64,000 nucleotides of DNA, taken from positions 62,001-126,000 of the forward strand of contig NZ_OCMY01000001.1 in assembly GCF_900215435.1 (NCBI RefSeq), written 5' to 3'. Each line of letters opens with the position of its first letter. Position 1 is the stretch's first letter. Below are positions 27,990 to 38,400 of this stretch, in pieces. This DNA comes from Candidatus Pantoea floridensis (GTDB lineage: Bacteria > Pseudomonadota > Gammaproteobacteria > Enterobacterales > Enterobacteriaceae). A program made the position numbers and the translations under genes. The notes under the pieces were generated by a model. That model was not told where the DNA came from. It worked only from the letters and a program-made list of their open reading frames with translations, and did not search any database.

Positions 27990-29006
27990 TTAAGGTGGCG
28001 TCACCGCTTCACCTTTCGCCTCGACAATCTTTGTCTGCTCCGAACCGCTTCCCTGCTGTATCTCTGCCTCATCCGTTACCGGCTCTCCGCTGCTCACTAA
28101 CACCGGCATACCAGAACGGCGCGTTATCGCCTCCTTGATCAGGGCCGTATCGCTCCCGGCGCTCTTAATGAAAGATTTCAGCGCGGTGGATTGTGCAATC
28201 GGCATCGTTTGTGGATCATCCTTTTCATTGCGCGACAAGGGCTGATGCACCTCAACGTAACGCTTACCGTCAGGTTCGATCGCATACTTGATTGGCTGGT
28301 TGATGACCTGCACGCGCGTTCCTTTTGGCACGCTATTAAACAGTGCTTCGATATCATCAGGACGCAGACGAATGCAGCCCGAACTCACTCGCATACCAAT
28401 CCCGAAATCCGCATTGGTACCGTGAATCAGGTACTGCCCGGTACCGCGCGCCAGACGCATGGCAAACAGGCCCATGGGATTATCCGGTCCTGCTGGCACC
28501 ACGCCAGGTAAGGTGATGCCCTCTTTGGCATAGCGTTTACGGATATTGGTGGTCGGTGTCCAGGTTGGATTTGGGATTTTCTGGCTAATGCTGGTGACCA
28601 TCGTCGGCGTCATAGCGCCCAACTGACCGATACCAATCGGGTAGACCACGACACGATCTTCGCCTTTGGGATAGTAGTAAAGCCGCAGCTCAGCAAGGTT
28701 AATGACGATTCCTTCACGTGGCGCATCGGGAAGCAGCATCTGTAGCGGTACGGTCAATTGGGTGCCCGCTTTCGGCAGCCAGGGATCGACGCCAGGATTG
28801 GCCTCTAGCATGCCAAGTAAGCCTATCTTGTAATGCGCTGCAATGCGCTCTAGCGGCCTTTTGTCATCAGGTACGATGGTCAGGGTATTCTCGCCAATTA
28901 AACGGCTGTTATCGGCAGGCAGGGGATATTCCGTTGCAAATGCAGGTGCAGAGAGTCCGCAACAGGACAACAGCAATGCACCGGCTAAACGTAAGGCAGG
29001 TTTCAT
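27990..29006 (-). CDS. ldtE: L,D-transpeptidase LdtE
   Basis: LdtE (YnhG) forms 3-3 mDAP-mDAP cross-links in peptidoglycan. It is encoded between lpp and sufE as in E. coli. From ATG 29006 it has 338 residues. The signal peptide ends near AFA (residue 25), a LysM domain spans about residues 40-85 (IGLLGMLEANPGVDPW), and the YkuD catalytic domain has the Cys in MRVSSGCIRLRPDD near residue 220. A C-terminal Glu/Ser/Gly-rich tail extends past the catalytic domain. The product acts in the periplasm. Confidence 0.95.
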   Translation of the reverse strand: MKPALRLAGALLLSCCGLSAPAFATEYPLPADNSRLIGENTLTIVPDDKRPLERIAAHYKIGLLGMLEANPGVDPWLPKAGTQLTVPLQMLLPDAPREGIVINLAELRLYYYPKGEDRVVVYPIGIGQLGAMTPTMVTSISQKIPNPTWTPTTNIRKRYAKEGITLPGVVPAGPDNPMGLFAMRLARGTGQYLIHGTNADFGIGMRVSSGCIRLRPDDIEALFNSVPKGTRVQVINQPIKYAIEPDGKRYVEVHQPLSRNEKDDPQTMPIAQSTALKSFIKSAGSDTALIKEAITRRSGMPVLVSSGEPVTDEAEIQQGSGSEQTKIVEAKGEAVTPP

Positions 29007-29067
29007 GCAATTTTCTCTTTGTCGGATAGAACAGACCCCGGTCAAGCCGGGGTCTGGAGAGTGTAAC

Positions 29068-29484
29068 TTAGCTGAGGCTCTGAGCGTTATGTCGGATCGC
29101 GCGAATCATCGCTTCAAGCCCCTGCGAACGCGAGGGGGTGAGATGTGAGGTTAGCGCTAATTCGCCGAACCAGTGACGCACATCGAGATCGAGAATCTCC
29201 GGCGCCTTAAGCCCTTGATACAGGCTAAATACCACTGCAATCAAGCCTTTAACAATGGCAGCATCACTATCACCTTCGAAAGCGATGGTACCATCCGCCT
29301 GTGGTGTCATGCGTATCCACACCTGGCTCTGACAACCTGAAATTACGTATTGAGGCTGCTGTAAGCTTTCGGAGGATTCTGGTAATTTCCCACCGAGTTC
29401 AATGATGTAGAGGTACTTCTCTTCCCAGTTTGCGCAACGGTTAAAGTTACGCACCAGTCTCTCTTTATCTGGCAAATTCGCCAT
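29068..29484 (-). CDS. sufE: Cysteine desulfuration protein SufE
   Basis: SufE takes persulfide sulfur from SufS and passes it to SufB in Fe-S cluster assembly. It has 138 residues, as in E. coli. The acceptor Cys lies in [14 protein letters not shown] near residue 51. It is the last gene of sufABCDSE and starts 20 bases after the sufS stop. Confidence 0.97.
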   Translation of the reverse strand: MANLPDKERLVRNFNRCANWEEKYLYIIELGGKLPESSESLQQPQYVISGCQSQVWIRMTPQADGTIAFEGDSDAAIVKGLIAVVFSLYQGLKAPEILDLDVRHWFGELALTSHLTPSRSQGLEAMIRAIRHNAQSLS

Positions 29485-29504
29485 GAATCACTCCTGAAAT
29501 CTGC

Positions 29505-30728
29505 TCAACCACCCAGCAGACGATGAATACGGGTTAAACCTGCGGCCAGACGATCGGCTTCCTCTTCGGTATTGTACAACGCGAAGGAGGCACGACACAT
29601 TGCCGGCACCGCATAATGACGCATCAGCGGCATCGCGCAGTGATGGCCAGTGCGGATCGCAATACCGTATTGATCAAGGAAGCTGCCAACGTCAAACGCA
29701 TGATGCTTGCCGAGGTTAAAGGCAATCACACCGCTGCGGCTTTCCGGACCATAAATAATCAGATCCGGTACCGACGCCAGCTTATCCAACGCATAGCGCA
29801 TGAGCATTGATTCGCGCTGATGAATCACATCAAGGCCCAGCTCGGTGATCCAGGTTAACGCTGCACCAAGACCGATGATACCGCCGGTATTGGGCGTACC
29901 CGCTTCAAAACGCCACGGCGCAGTATTCCAGGTGGTGCCCGTTGGCAACACAACCTCAGAAATCATCGAACCGCCGCCTTCCCATGGTGGCATGATCTCT
30001 TGCAACGCTATACGCGCGTACAACACACCAATGCCAGTCGGACCATAAATTTTATGGCCTGAGAACGCGTAGAAATCGCAGTCAATATCCTGCACATCCA
30101 CCGTGTGATGCATCACCGCCTGCGCGCCGTCCACCAGGGTGACTACGCCGGCCGCTTTCGCCTGCGCGACGAGGGCTTTCACCGGGTTAACCGTGCCGAG
30201 CACGTTAGAAACGTGAGTCACCGCCAACAAACGGGTACGGCTGTCGATCAAGCCGCTCAGCTGCTCCAGCGCCAGTTCACCCTGCGCATTAAGCGGCAGT
30301 ACGCGAATCTCTGCGCCGGTGCGCTGTGCCACCATCTGCCACGGCACGATGTTCGCATGATGCTCCATCTCGGTGACGATGATGTTATCGCCCGGCTGCA
30401 GCTGACTGCCACCCCAGCTGTTCGCCACCAGATTGATGGCTTCAGTGGTGCCTTTGACAAAGATGATCTCTTCGGGCGTAGCAGCATTGAGGAAACGCGC
30501 CGCCTGATGACGTACGTTCTCCATGTCGGTGGTCGCCTGCGCGCTCAGCGAATGGATACCGCGGTGCACGGCTGCATAGCCGTGCTGATAGAAATAACTT
30601 TCCGCATTGATGACCGCGAGCGGGCGCTGTGCGCTGGCCGCGCTATCAAGGTAGGCCAGCGGATGTCCGTTGACCTCACGTTTCAGAATCGGAAATTCCG
30701 CTCTGATGCGTTCGAGATCGAAACTCAT
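29505..30728 (-). CDS. sufS: Cysteine desulfurase SufS
   Basis: A PLP-dependent enzyme that takes sulfur from L-cysteine and hands it to SufE. The 407-residue protein (E. coli 406) has the PLP Lys in [13 protein letters not shown] near residue 226 and the active-site Cys in [14 protein letters not shown] near residue 364. Its ATG overlaps the sufD stop by four bases (ATGA), so translation is probably coupled. Confidence 0.98.
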   Translation of the reverse strand: MSFDLERIRAEFPILKREVNGHPLAYLDSAASAQRPLAVINAESYFYQHGYAAVHRGIHSLSAQATTDMENVRHQAARFLNAATPEEIIFVKGTTEAINLVANSWGGSQLQPGDNIIVTEMEHHANIVPWQMVAQRTGAEIRVLPLNAQGELALEQLSGLIDSRTRLLAVTHVSNVLGTVNPVKALVAQAKAAGVVTLVDGAQAVMHHTVDVQDIDCDFYAFSGHKIYGPTGIGVLYARIALQEIMPPWEGGGSMISEVVLPTGTTWNTAPWRFEAGTPNTGGIIGLGAALTWITELGLDVIHQRESMLMRYALDKLASVPDLIIYGPESRSGVIAFNLGKHHAFDVGSFLDQYGIAIRTGHHCAMPLMRHYAVPAMCRASFALYNTEEEADRLAAGLTRIHRLLGG

Positions 30729-32002
30729 GACTCAACTCCCGGGATACGCGCGGCAATGCGCTGCAGCACCACCTGACGCAGTACCGGATTCTCCAGCGTT
30801 TCGGTGAGTTCAGCGGCAAAAGCATGAATGATCATACGCTGGGCGGCAGTCTCATCGATGCCGCGCGAGCGCAGATAGAACATCTGCTCTTCATCAATAC
30901 GACCAATGGTCGCACCGTGGCTGCACTTCACGTCGTCAGCGTAGATTTCCAGCTGCGGCTTGGTGTCCACTTCCGCCAAACGGCCCAGCAACAGATTATT
31001 GTTGGTCATTTGGCCGTCGGTTTTCAGCGCGTGAGGTGCCACTTTGATCATACCGTTAAACACCGCACGCCCTTTGTCGCGCGCGATAACTTTGTGCATC
31101 TGACGGCTAATGCAGTGGCCTTTATTGTGCTCGAGGTAGCTGCGGGTATCGCACACTTCCTGATTCACCGGCAATGACAAGCTATTAATCGCCAGATTGG
31201 TATTTTCGCCATTCAGCTGCGCACTGGTGTTGTGGCGCGATAAGCCGGCCCCTAGCAGGAAGCTGGTGGTTGACACATTCGCATCACGGCCCATCACCAC
31301 GTCGTTGTGCGCGAAGTGGTAAGCCTTCTCGCTCTCAAATGACAGTTTGATATGCTGCAGTTTAGCGTTATCGGCCACGTCGAAGGTAAAACGTGCGCCG
31401 GTAAAATGCGCCACATCATTCAGAGTGACGTAGTGTTCAATCACTTCCGCTTCTGCACTGGCTTCCAGCTGCAGATGGTGACGATGATGCACGGTAGTAG
31501 TGCCTGCATCCTGACCGCTGGTAATGTGCAGCAGATAAAGCGGTTTGGCCGCTGATTTGCCACGCGCCAGACGAATCGTCGTGGCCTCTTCTGCCAGGCT
31601 TTCGGTCAGATGCAGGAACACTTCCGGCTGAATAGGTGCCGGTAACGGACGACGATCGGAGGCTTGCGCATGTTGAATCTCAAACAGGCCAGTATCGCGA
31701 CTGCTTAACTCGGCATGGAAACGGCCATCAACAAACACCAGACGCACCGCATCAATTGGCAATGCCAGCGCATCAACCTGTTCCGCGCTCACGTCCTGCG
31801 GCTGAGGCAGCACAAACTGCTGCGCCAGCAGACCATCAAGCGGCGTGTACTTCCAGTTCTCATGCTTACGCGTCGGCAGGCCGACGCGCATCAGTTGCTG
31901 CCAGTGCTGCTGTGCCTGCAGTGAACGGACTTCACCGCGCGATTCAAACAGATGATGCCACTGCTGCAGAGCGTTATCACTCTTGGTCGGTAAGCCAGCC
32001 AT
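30725..32002 (-). CDS. sufD: Fe-S assembly scaffold subunit SufD
   Basis: SufD joins SufB and SufC to form the SufBC2D scaffold on which [Fe-S] clusters are built under iron limitation or oxidative stress. The start is set at ATG 32002 ([20 protein letters not shown]), giving 425 residues against 423 in E. coli; the 48 upstream codons lie inside sufC and are not SufD. The beta-helix core and C-terminal [20 protein letters not shown] (conserved His) are present. It overlaps sufC by 26 bases and sufS by four. Confidence 0.97.
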   Translation of the reverse strand: MAGLPTKSDNALQQWHHLFESRGEVRSLQAQQHWQQLMRVGLPTRKHENWKYTPLDGLLAQQFVLPQPQDVSAEQVDALALPIDAVRLVFVDGRFHAELSSRDTGLFEIQHAQASDRRPLPAPIQPEVFLHLTESLAEEATTIRLARGKSAAKPLYLLHITSGQDAGTTTVHHRHHLQLEASAEAEVIEHYVTLNDVAHFTGARFTFDVADNAKLQHIKLSFESEKAYHFAHNDVVMGRDANVSTTSFLLGAGLSRHNTSAQLNGENTNLAINSLSLPVNQEVCDTRSYLEHNKGHCISRQMHKVIARDKGRAVFNGMIKVAPHALKTDGQMTNNNLLLGRLAEVDTKPQLEIYADDVKCSHGATIGRIDEEQMFYLRSRGIDETAAQRMIIHAFAAELTETLENPVLRQVVLQRIAARIPGVES

Positions 32003-32723
32003 AGCCTTGCTCCTCCAACTGTTTAACCAGTGAGAAATCGCCAGACTTAACGATTTTACCCTGATACAGCACGTGTACATGATCTGGCTTGATGTAATCC
32101 AGGATGCGCTGGTAGTGCGTAACGATGATGAAAGAGCGCTTACCATCGCGCAGGCTGTTCACGCCTTCTGCCACGATTTTTAGCGCATCGATATCCAGAC
32201 CGGAGTCGGTTTCATCAAGGATGCACAGCTCAGGTTCCAGAGCCGCCATCTGCAGGATGTCATTACGCTTCTTCTCACCACCGGAGAAGCCGACGTTTAC
32301 TGAACGGGTCAGCAGATCTTCCGGCATTTTCAGCAGCTGGATTTTATCTTCGATAAAATCCTGGAAATCGAAACGATCCAGTGGCTCCTGCTCACGGTAT
32401 TTACGTACCGCGTTGACTGAAGTCTGCAGGAAGAACTGGTTGCTGACGCCCGGGATTTCTACCGGATATTGGAACGCCATGAAGATGCCTTCACCGGCAC
32501 GCTCTTCTGGCTCCAGCTCCAGCAGATCTTTGCCTTTAAAGGTAACCGAACCGCCAGTGACTTCGTAATCTTCACGACCAGCCAGCGTTGCAGACAGGGT
32601 ACTTTTACCTGAACCGTTTGGTCCCATAATCGCGTGGACTTCGCCCGGTTTTACTTCAAGGTTCAGACCGCGCAAAATCTCTTTGTCTTCAACGCTAACC
32701 TGCAAATCTTTAATGCTTAACAT
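31977..32723 (-). CDS. sufC: Fe-S assembly ATPase SufC
   Basis: The ABC-type ATPase of the SufBC2D complex. It has 248 residues from ATG 32723, the E. coli length. Walker A is GPNGSGKST near residue 34, the signature is FSGGEKKRND near residue 151, Walker B is CILDETDSGLD, and the switch His is in IIVTHYQRILDYI. It is a soluble cytoplasmic protein with no membrane domain. It lies 34 bases after sufB and overlaps sufD. Confidence 0.98.
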   Translation of the reverse strand: MLSIKDLQVSVEDKEILRGLNLEVKPGEVHAIMGPNGSGKSTLSATLAGREDYEVTGGSVTFKGKDLLELEPEERAGEGIFMAFQYPVEIPGVSNQFFLQTSVNAVRKYREQEPLDRFDFQDFIEDKIQLLKMPEDLLTRSVNVGFSGGEKKRNDILQMAALEPELCILDETDSGLDIDALKIVAEGVNSLRDGKRSFIIVTHYQRILDYIKPDHVHVLYQGKIVKSGDFSLVKQLEEQGYGWLTDQE

Positions 32724-32757
32724 ACTCTTTCCTTCACATTGCTTCCGGCAACGGGCA

Positions 32758-34251
32758 TCAGCCCACACTGTGCTCAAGGCTGATAGCTAACAATTTTTGC
32801 GCTTCCACGGCGAATTCCAGTGGCAGCTCGGAGAAAACGTCTTTACAGAAGCCGTTGACGATCATTGAAATCGCATCTTCTTCGCTAATGCCACGCTGCA
32901 AGCAGTAGAACATCTGATCTTCACCGATGCGCGAAGTGGTCGCCTCGTGCTCCAGATGTGCCGTGTTGTTGCGCGTTTCCACGTACGGGAAAGTGTGCGC
33001 GCCGCACTCAGCACCAATCAGCATCGAATCACATTGGGTGAAGTTACGCGCGTTGGTGGCGGTTGGCATGATTTTCACCAGGCCGCGATAGGTGTTCTGG
33101 CTCTTACCGGCAGAAATCCCTTTTGAGATGATGGTCGACTTGGTGTTTTTACCAATGTGAATCATCTTGGTGCCGGTATCCGCCTGCTGGCGACCTGCGG
33201 TCAGGGCAACGGAATAGAACTCACCAATCGAGTAATCACCGCGCAGAATGCAGCTAGGATATTTCCAGGTGATCGCTGAACCCGTTTCGGACTGCGTCCA
33301 AGACATCTTACTGTGATCGCCTTCGCACAGCGCACGTTTGGTCACGAAGTTGAGGATACCGCCCTCGCCTTCACCGCCCGGGAACCAGTTCTGTACGGTG
33401 GAATATTTCACTTCGGCATTTTTGTGGATAATCACTTCAACCACAGCGGCATGCAGCTGATAGGTGTCACGCACCGGTGCCGAGCAACCTTCGATATAAC
33501 TCACGTAGCTGTCTTCATCGGCCACCAAAATGGTGCGTTCGAACTGACCGGTTTTTGCCGCATTGATGCGGAAATAGGTCGACAGCTCCATCGGACAACG
33601 TACGCCTTTCGGGATGTAAACGAAGGTACCGTCGGAGGCCACAGCGGAGTTCAGCGCAGCAAAGAAGTTATCGTTTGGCGGCACGACCGTGCCAAGATAC
33701 TTCTGTACCAGCTCAGGATGATCGTGAATCGCTTCGCCGAAGGAGCAGAAAATGATGCCCTGCTCGGCCAGCTTGTCGCGGTAAGTTGTTGAGACGGAAA
33801 CGGAGTCGAAAATAGCGTCGACCGCGACTTCACGTCCTTCACGCACCGGAACACCTAACTGGTTGAACGCATCTTCCACTTCCTGAGTCAGATAATCGCT
33901 GGACGCGACGCTGCCGGAAGTTTGGGTAGCGCCGGGTTCAGACGCACAGCTGTCGTCGCAGTTGCCGCAGGACGGCGCGGAGTAGTAGCTGTAATCCTGA
34001 TAATCCAGTTTTTCGTAGTGCGCTTTCAGCCAGTGCGGCTCTTCCATCTGTTCCCAGGCGCGGAACGCCTTCAGACGAAATTCAAGCATCCATTCAGGTT
34101 CGTTACGTTTGGCCGAAATCGCGCGCACCACATCTTCATTGATGCCGTGGGCAAATTCGTCGGTTTGTAACTGGGTAAAGAAGCCCTCTTTATAATTGAG
34201 CTTGCCTTCCCACATTTGTACATCGTCAGATGCTTCGCTGTGTCGTGACAT
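32758..34251 (-). CDS. sufB: Fe-S assembly scaffold SufB
   Basis: SufB is the main scaffold subunit that receives sulfur from SufE and holds the nascent cluster. It has 497 residues against 495 in E. coli. Conserved blocks are [10 protein letters not shown] near residue 95, [39 protein letters not shown], and the region with the conserved Cys of [18 protein letters not shown] near residue 405. The start is seven bases after the sufA stop. Confidence 0.98.
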   Translation of the reverse strand: MSRHSEASDDVQMWEGKLNYKEGFFTQLQTDEFAHGINEDVVRAISAKRNEPEWMLEFRLKAFRAWEQMEEPHWLKAHYEKLDYQDYSYYSAPSCGNCDDSCASEPGATQTSGSVASSDYLTQEVEDAFNQLGVPVREGREVAVDAIFDSVSVSTTYRDKLAEQGIIFCSFGEAIHDHPELVQKYLGTVVPPNDNFFAALNSAVASDGTFVYIPKGVRCPMELSTYFRINAAKTGQFERTILVADEDSYVSYIEGCSAPVRDTYQLHAAVVEVIIHKNAEVKYSTVQNWFPGGEGEGGILNFVTKRALCEGDHSKMSWTQSETGSAITWKYPSCILRGDYSIGEFYSVALTAGRQQADTGTKMIHIGKNTKSTIISKGISAGKSQNTYRGLVKIMPTATNARNFTQCDSMLIGAECGAHTFPYVETRNNTAHLEHEATTSRIGEDQMFYCLQRGISEEDAISMIVNGFCKDVFSELPLEFAVEAQKLLAISLEHSVG

Positions 34252-34258
34252 ATTTCAC

Positions 34259-34633
34259 TTACTCGACGCCAAAGCTCTCACCGCACCCGCAGGCGTGTTG
34301 AGCTTTAGGGTTGTTGAATTTAAAAATCTGGTTAAGGCCTTCGCGGACATAATCCAGCTCGGTACCGTCAACAAACGGCATCGCCTGAAGCGGCACAAAC
34401 AGTTTTGCGCCAAACTGCTCAAACTGCAGGTCGTCATCGGCAGGCTCTTTCACCAGGTCCATAACGTACCCAAAACCGGCACAGCCGGACGTTTTCACAC
34501 CCAGTTTCAAACCCTTGACTTCAGGGTCTTGTTCTACCAGGTTAAGAATCTGTTTCGCTGCCGATTCGGTCAGCGTGAGCCCTTTCCAGACGAAATCTTC
34601 GGGTGAAAAAGAGTCGGCATTAACTGATGACAT
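34259..34633 (-). CDS. sufA: A-type Fe-S carrier SufA
   Basis: SufA carries [Fe-S] clusters from SufBCD to target proteins. It has 124 residues, E. coli 122. The three cluster Cys are in KTSGCAGFGYVMD near residue 50 and HACGCGESF near residues 116-118. It is the first gene of sufABCDSE. Confidence 0.97.
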   Translation of the reverse strand: MSSVNADSFSPEDFVWKGLTLTESAAKQILNLVEQDPEVKGLKLGVKTSGCAGFGYVMDLVKEPADDDLQFEQFGAKLFVPLQAMPFVDGTELDYVREGLNQIFKFNNPKAQHACGCGESFGVE

Positions 34634-34681
34634 TGTGCTACCTCGTAAGTCTGGGCCTTTTCAGGCTATCCCCCTATGGTA

Positions 34682-34698
34682 GTGATATCAGATATCAC
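34682..34698. promoter_or_regulatory. Perfect 17-bp palindrome in the suf leader
   Basis: GTGATATC-A-GATATCAC is perfectly symmetric around one base and lies 49 bases upstream of the sufA start. It is not the IscR type 2 or Fur consensus that I know. Its role is unassigned. Confidence 0.5.
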
Positions 34699-34983
34699 TT
34701 CAACCTCTTGTTTTGCAGGGATAATCATCTCGTGCTATTTTTACTGCTGCTTTATTAAGCATAGTCGCTTCAAAGCAGATTGACGGCGGCATTCCCGTGC
34801 GCACCACTGCAACGTAACCCCTTAAATTGGCGTAAAATTTTATAAATCAATTTTACGTTTCATTCATAATTGATAGGTTACGCCTTTCTAGTATGTAAAG
34901 AAATTGTTATTGCCGATTTTATTAACAGGCAGAGGGAATCAATAAAATTCACGGCGGGAATTGCATTCCTGACACGGTTGAAT

Positions 34984-35002
34984 ATGATAATGATTATCAT
35001 TA
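34984..35002 (+). promoter_or_regulatory. Fur box before the 35022 gene
   Basis: The sequence contains GATAATGATTATCATTA, a near-perfect match to the 19-bp Fur consensus GATAATGATAATCATTATC. It ends 20 bases before the start codon, so the gene should be repressed by Fur-Fe and induced in iron starvation. Confidence 0.85.
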
Positions 35003-35021
35003 ACCTATTTAAGGTGGCGAT

Positions 35022-35426
35022 ATGACGCTTACCGTCTCAGCCTGGTTACAACATAAAATCGACGACTATAAGTTTGCGGTGCGCGATATCACCGTGGACT
35101 TCTATATGGCTCAGGCAAAGCTCAACCGCACCGATTGCACTCTCGAACAACTGCGCCGTTTCAATGACACCTGTCTCGACATGGCAGAAATCTGTGAGAT
35201 AAATGGTGACGACCTCAGTTTTTTGCACGCCATGGGTAAGCTCCATCACCGCTTAGTCCAGGAGATGGGCAATGCCGATCGTGACCGTTTATTTCGCATT
35301 CAGGCCTATCAACTGGCGCGCCTGTCATTAACACGTTTGTGTCATCAACTGGCGCTCAGCGGCGAGTGGGATCAAGCTACCCGCCTGCAGAGTGATTTCG
35401 TCCGTCACGCAGGCTGGATATTCTAA
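35022..35426 (+). CDS. Fur-box-controlled protein of unknown function
   Basis: I do not recognise this 134-residue protein. It has no signal peptide and no membrane segment and looks all-helical (AWLQHKIDDYKFAVRDITVD, then ELARLSLTRL-like amphipathic stretches), so it is probably cytoplasmic. There are four Cys, without a CXXC cluster. A good AAGGTGG Shine-Dalgarno sequence precedes the ATG, and the Fur box lies just upstream. It is divergent from sufABCDSE and convergent with ydiJ. E. coli has ydiH and menI at this place, and this protein is not MenI. An iron-starvation role is inferred from the operator only. Confidence 0.85.
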   Translation: MTLTVSAWLQHKIDDYKFAVRDITVDFYMAQAKLNRTDCTLEQLRRFNDTCLDMAEICEINGDDLSFLHAMGKLHHRLVQEMGNADRDRLFRIQAYQLARLSLTRLCHQLALSGEWDQATRLQSDFVRHAGWIF

Positions 35427-35456
35427 TCCAGCTTTGTGACGACTCCTACAATTTGT

Positions 35457-38400
35457 TTACATCATTTCCAGTAATGCTTGCAACGGATGACGCATCCCGT
35501 TGCCTTCCGCGCGCTTCACCTGACTGCGACAGGAGAAGCCGGTAGCCAGGCAGCGTTGACGTGGCAGCTTTTGCAGCTTTGGATGCCATGACAGCTCGTA
35601 AATCCCCAGCGAATTCTCCAGATTTTTACTCTCATGGCCGTAAGTACCTGCCATGCCACAACAGCCCACGTTGACGTTCTCCAGCTTTGCGCCAAAGCGA
35701 GCAAAAATGCCCTGCCACTGATTCGGCGTGGACGGCAGTGCCGTTACTTCGGTGCAGTGCGCGAACAGATACCAAGCCTCGCCGCTGGCAGTTTGCACCG
35801 CACGCTCAGCCAGCGCCGTGTGCAGCCATTCGTGCACCAGCTGCACGTTAAACTCACCGCGCTGCTCACCCAGCACCTGATTGTACTCATCGCGATAACA
35901 AAGCACGGTTGCCGGATCGACGCCCACCATTGGCACGCCAAGTTTCGCCACGCGATTGAGGAAATCTGCGGTTTTACTGGCGGTACGCGCAAAGCGCTGC
36001 AGGAAGCCTTTTACATGCTGCGCTTTGCCATTGGGAGAGAACGGCAGTAGCACCGGGCGATAACCGAGCTTTTCGATCAGCTTGACGAAATCGGTCACCA
36101 GCTGCGCTTCGTAATAGCTGGTAAAGGGATCCTGCACCACCAGCACACAGTTTTCACGTTGTGTGGTCTCCATTGCCTCTAGCTGCTCCAGCGTGAGGTT
36201 CATCGCCGGATGACCGCTCAACTGTTGCTTGAGGCTCGGTGATGACAGCAGCGGCAAATCCACCATGCCAATGTGCGTTTTACTGATATCGCGCATCCAC
36301 GGCTGTTTCAGGAAGAAGTTGAACACCTTAGGGGCTTTCGCCATCAACGGCGCATAACTCTCAACGGTTGCCACCAGATGATCGCTCACTGGACGCAAAT
36401 AGCGGGTGTGATAAAGCTGCAAAAAGCGCGAACGGAAATTCGGCACATCAATCTTGATTGGGCACTGCGTCGAACAGGCTTTACAGGCCAGACAACCCGA
36501 CATCGCCTCTTTTACCTCATGGGAGAAGTCATATTCCCCTTTCTTCGCGTGCCAGGAATTACGCGTGCGTTGAATCAAGGTGCGCAGGCTGGCCCCCTGT
36601 TTGGGCAAAGCATGTTCCAGTTGCAGAGGATCAACCCCCTGCTCAGAGAGCAAACGTAACCATTCACGCGTTAACGTGGCGCGGCCTTTCGGCGAATGAA
36701 TGCGATTACGGGTAATTTTCATCGACGGGCACATCGGGCTGTTCACGTCAAAATTGAAGCACAAACCGTTGCCGTTACACTCCATCGCACCGCGCCACTC
36801 ATTGCGCACCGTGACGGGAATCTGACGATCGTAGGTACCGCGTTTCACCGCATCCACCTGCATCATTGGTTCGTTGCTCTTCAGCGGTGTGCAGATCTTG
36901 CCAGGATTGAGGCGGTTGTCGGGATCGAACGCCGCTTTAATACGACGTAGCTCATTGAACAGCGTTTCACCGAAGAATGCCGGGCTGTACTGTGCGCGGA
37001 AACCTTTGCCGTGCTCGCCCCACAATAAACCGCCGTAGCGGGCGGTTAGCGCGACCACTTCATCGGAGATCTGCTTCATCAACAGCTCCTGCTGCGGATC
37101 GCACATATCCAGCGCCGGACGCACGTGCAACACGCCCGCATCCACGTGGCCAAACATGCCGTAACTCAGGCCGTGGCTGTCGAGCAGCGCGCGAAACTCA
37201 ACGATGTAATCGGCCAGCTGTTCTGGCGGTACCGCCGTATCTTCAACAAACGGTATCGGCTTAGCGCGCCCTTTGGCGTTACCTAGTAGGCCCACCGCTT
37301 TTTTGCGCATGTTATAGATGCGCTCAATGCCGGCCACATCGTTACACAGCTGATAACCAATGACGCCGCCGGATTGCTGCAGCATTAATGCATCCAGACG
37401 CAGGCACAGCGTTGCAATTTGCTGCTCGATCAGTTCGGCATCATCACCGGCAAACTCCACGATGTTCAGGCCCAGCATCTCTTTGTCTGGCACATCGGTA
37501 ATCAATTCATGCACCGAGTGCCAGACGATATCTTCACGCGCCAGGTTCAATACTTTCGAGTCAACCGTTTCCACCGACAGCGCTTTGGCTTCCACCATAA
37601 AAGGTGCATTGCGTAACGCCGAGTCGAACGAATCATATTTGATATTCACCAAACGACGCACTTTGGGAATGGGCGTGATATCAAGACGCGCTTCAGTGAT
37701 AAAGGCCAGCGTACCTTCCGCACCGCATAACAGGCGCGTGAGATCGAAGGTTTGCAGATCATCGCTGAACACATGCCGCAGATCGTAACCGGTGAGAAAG
37801 CGGTTCAGCTTAGGGAATTTTTCCAGAATCAAACTGCGCTGTTCACGGCAGCGCGTTAATACCTGCTGATAGATGCGCCCTTCAGCGGTTGGCGTGCTCG
37901 CCAGCTGTTCTGCCAGTTCGGTTGGCATCGCGCGCGTATCGAGGATATCGCCGCCCAACAGCACCGCGCGCAGCCCTTCGACGTGATCGGAGGTTTTGCC
38001 ATACACCAGCGAACCTTGCCCGGAGGCGTCAGTATTGATCATGCCACCTAAGGTGGCGCGGTTACTGGTAGAGAGTTCCGGCGAGAAGAAGAAGCCGTAA
38101 GATTTTAGCCACGCATTAAGTTGGTCCTTCACCACGCCCGCTTCAACCCGCACCCAACCCTGTTCGGTGTTGATTTCGAGGATGCGGTTCATGTAGCGCG
38201 ACATATCAACCACGATGCCCTGATTAAGCGATTGCCCGTTAGTACCGGTGCCACCACCACGCGGGGTGAAGACCAGGCTATTAAAGCGCGCTTCTGCGGC
38301 CAGACGCGCAATCAGCGCCACATCAGCCGTCGATCGCGGAAACAGCGCCGCATCAGGCAGCAGTTGGTAAATACTGTTATCGGTGGATAGCGACAGGCGA

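Larger units (their letters stand above)
34634..35021. promoter_or_regulatory. Divergent regulatory region between suf and the Fur-box gene
   Basis: The 388 bases hold the suf promoter leftward and the promoter of the 35022 gene rightward. E. coli suf is controlled here by Fur, IscR, OxyR and IHF. GGGATAATCATCTCG near 34718 is a partial Fur-like match for suf. An AT-rich perfect inverted repeat CGTAAAATT/AATTTTACG spans 34831-34857 with a nine-base loop; its role is unknown. The E. coli small RNA RydB lies in this gap, but I could not identify a homologue. Confidence 0.55.

Noticed and set aside
30105..30776. 223-codon plus-strand frame across sufS
   Set aside because: Antisense shadow of sufS, extending into sufD; no start signal.
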